Of a DNA stretch of 8,035 nt, positions 7,436 through 8,035 are shown in pieces. Origin of the DNA: Eshraghiella sp964576255 (lineage in GTDB: Bacteria > Bacillota > Clostridia > Lachnospirales > Lachnospiraceae). The notes under the pieces are model-generated. The model was given only the letters and a program-made list of their open reading frames with translations, was not told the origin of the DNA and searched no databases. Location: assembly GCA_964576255.1 (NCBI GenBank), contig CAZNUK010000084.1, positions 1 through 8,035 on the forward strand, read 5' to 3'. Every line of letters begins with the position of its first letter. The first letter of the stretch is position 1. A program made the translations under genes and the position numbers.

Positions 7436-7446
7436 GAGGAAGCAAA

Positions 7447-7974
7447 ATGGCAGTTTCAAGAGGGCTTCGAGGATCTGTTTTGGAGGAAATGATTAATAGA
7501 ACCAATGGAGTATATAGAGAAAAGGGGCTTGCTTTAATTCAGAAGGTGCCTACGCCCATTACTCCTATTAATATAGATCAGGAAACAAGACAGATTACTC
7601 TGGCATATTTTGAGCAAAAAAGTACGGTGGACTATATTGGAGCAGTTCAGGGTATTCCGGTGTGTTTTGATGCTAAGGAATGTAAAACGGATAATTTTTC
7701 ATTACAAAATATTCATGACCATCAGTATGAATTTATGAAAGACTTTGAAAAGCAGGGTGGAATTGCTTTTATCATAATATATTTTACTCATAGAGAAGAG
7801 AAATACTACATCCAATTTGCAGATATTCAAAGATTCGTGGAAAGAGCCAAAGAGGGTGGGCTTAAGCATTTTAAGTATGGTGAGATAGATAAATCATACC
7901 TTATTGGAAGCAAGGGAAATGTGCTTGTACATTATCTTGTGCAACTACAGATGGATTTGGATAAAAGGGCTTGA
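7447..7974 (+). CDS. recU: Holliday junction resolvase RecU (short form)
   Basis: A Firmicute endonuclease that cuts four-way junctions in recombination and chromosome segregation and, in B. subtilis, also modulates RecA. The 175 aa carry the RecU signature in order: RGLRGSVLE (5-13), KVPTPI (33-38), the stalk segment with R48, KSTVDYIG (58-65) with metal ligand D62, FDAKE (74-78) with D75 and K77, and NIHDHQ (88-93). These match D88, E101 and K103 of B. subtilis RecU, with Asp replacing Glu at the second position; R48 is the likely counterpart of R71. Compared with B. subtilis (206 aa), the first ~25-30 residues are absent and the stalk is about three residues shorter. A perfect AGGAGG (7434-7439) overlaps the preceding TAG stop and fixes the start. 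RecU often neighbours the PBP1 gene (ponA) in Bacilli; here it follows rRNA modification genes and is the last gene visible. Confidence 0.92.
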   Translation: MAVSRGLRGSVLEEMINRTNGVYREKGLALIQKVPTPITPINIDQETRQITLAYFEQKSTVDYIGAVQGIPVCFDAKECKTDNFSLQNIHDHQYEFMKDFEKQGGIAFIIIYFTHREEKYYIQFADIQRFVERAKEGGLKHFKYGEIDKSYLIGSKGNVLVHYLVQLQMDLDKRA

Positions 7975-7976
7975 CA
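7971..7976 (+). promoter_or_regulatory. Consensus -35-like TTGACA overlapping the recU stop
   Basis: A perfect TTGACA overlaps the TGA stop of recU. The best -10 at suitable spacing is only AGAAAT (7995-8000, 18-nt spacer, three of six matches). If used, it would start transcription around 8005, close to where an RNA-like sequence begins. The missing good -10 keeps this tentative. Confidence 0.3.
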
Positions 7977-7978
7977 TT

Positions 7979-8005
7979 ACCCCCTTCCCGACGAAGAAAT
8001 GGGGT
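7979..8005 (+). other. Inverted repeat after recU, not a clear terminator
   Basis: ACCCC-CTTC (7979-7987) can pair with GAAG (7993-7996) and GGGGT (8001-8005), leaving a CCGAC loop and an AAAT bulge on the 3' side. The stem is interrupted and is followed by TTGATTCTGG rather than a T tract, so a Rho-independent terminator is unlikely. It overlaps the proposed start of the RNA gene and may be coincidental. Confidence 0.3.
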
Positions 8006-8035
8006 TGATTCTGGATAACCGCTACTATCTGACAG
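8001..8035 (+). ncRNA. rnpB: Possible 5' end of RNase P RNA (partial, cut by the window)
   Basis: RNase P RNA is the catalytic RNA that trims tRNA 5' leaders. The bases TTCTGGATAACCGCT (8009-8023) align by eye with TTCGGGTAATCGCT of B. subtilis rnpB, covering the P2 strand and the conserved junction before P3. They are followed by ACTATC-TGACA-G, which looks like the first arm and loop of a P3-type hairpin at the same position as GCAGAT-CTTGA-ATCTGT in B. subtilis. The distance back to the GGGG at 8001 suits the length of the P1/P2 5' strand. The region lacks a coding start or ribosome binding site. The call rests on about 25 bases, with the rest outside the window, and the B. subtilis comparison is from memory, so it is a hypothesis. 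Confidence 0.38.

Noticed and set aside
102..7974. Possibility of a defence system, toxin-antitoxin pair or prophage segment
   Set aside because: Every identified gene is a conserved housekeeping family with uniform codon use. The alarmone synthetase has no adjacent hydrolase or antitoxin partner as in toxSAS modules, and it has the standard synthetase motifs.
7979..8010. Intrinsic terminator for the operon after recU
   Set aside because: The possible stem has a four-base bulge and no T tract follows it.
8003..8020. GGTT...AACC inverted repeat as an operator or riboswitch start
   Set aside because: Only four clean base pairs. The same bases fit better as the P1/P2 strands of an RNase P RNA 5' end.

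Overview
The window is a compact, low-GC bacterial gene cluster. Codon use (AGA for Arg, CTT for Leu, AT-rich third positions), strong AGGAG-type ribosome binding sites and the gene set (RecU, a small alarmone synthetase, Firmicute-type rRNA modification enzymes) point to a Clostridia-class Firmicute. Lachnospiraceae is the likeliest family, but that is an inference from style and gene content, not a database match.

Layout. Nine genes, all on the + strand, fill about 102-7974. In order they are: a PepD-type Xaa-His dipeptidase; a stand-alone ppGpp synthetase; an RsmF-like rRNA m5C methyltransferase; an RsuA-type pseudouridine synthase; a HAD-family phosphatase; a short-chain dehydrogenase; a two-pass membrane protein of unknown function; an RluA-family pseudouridine synthase; and the Holliday junction resolvase RecU. 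Gaps are 1-23 nt, and three junctions touch or overlap: a shared base in TAATG at 3754-3758, a 1-nt gap at 4473, and a 4-nt ATGA overlap at 5118-5121. No intrinsic terminator separates any pair. The simplest reading is one polycistronic unit, with a possible promoter in the first 80 bases. No stretch above 300 bases lacks a gene.

How the genes fit together. Three of the nine modify RNA, very probably rRNA (one m5C methyltransferase and two S4-domain pseudouridine synthases from different families), and a fourth makes the alarmone that lowers rRNA synthesis and ribosome assembly. The core theme is therefore ribosome maturation and its nutritional control. The dipeptidase, HAD phosphatase, SDR oxidoreductase, membrane protein and RecU look like housekeeping passengers. 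I see no mobile element, CRISPR array, tRNA or phage gene.

Right edge. After the recU stop, base composition changes and gene-like coding signal ends. The last ~35 bases align by eye with the 5' end of bacterial RNase P RNA (the UAAUCGC-like junction followed by the start of a P3-like hairpin). This may be the start of rnpB, cut off by the window. It is the most interesting non-coding signal here but rests on few bases. I found no convincing new biological system; the least explained gene is the membrane protein at 5880-6458.
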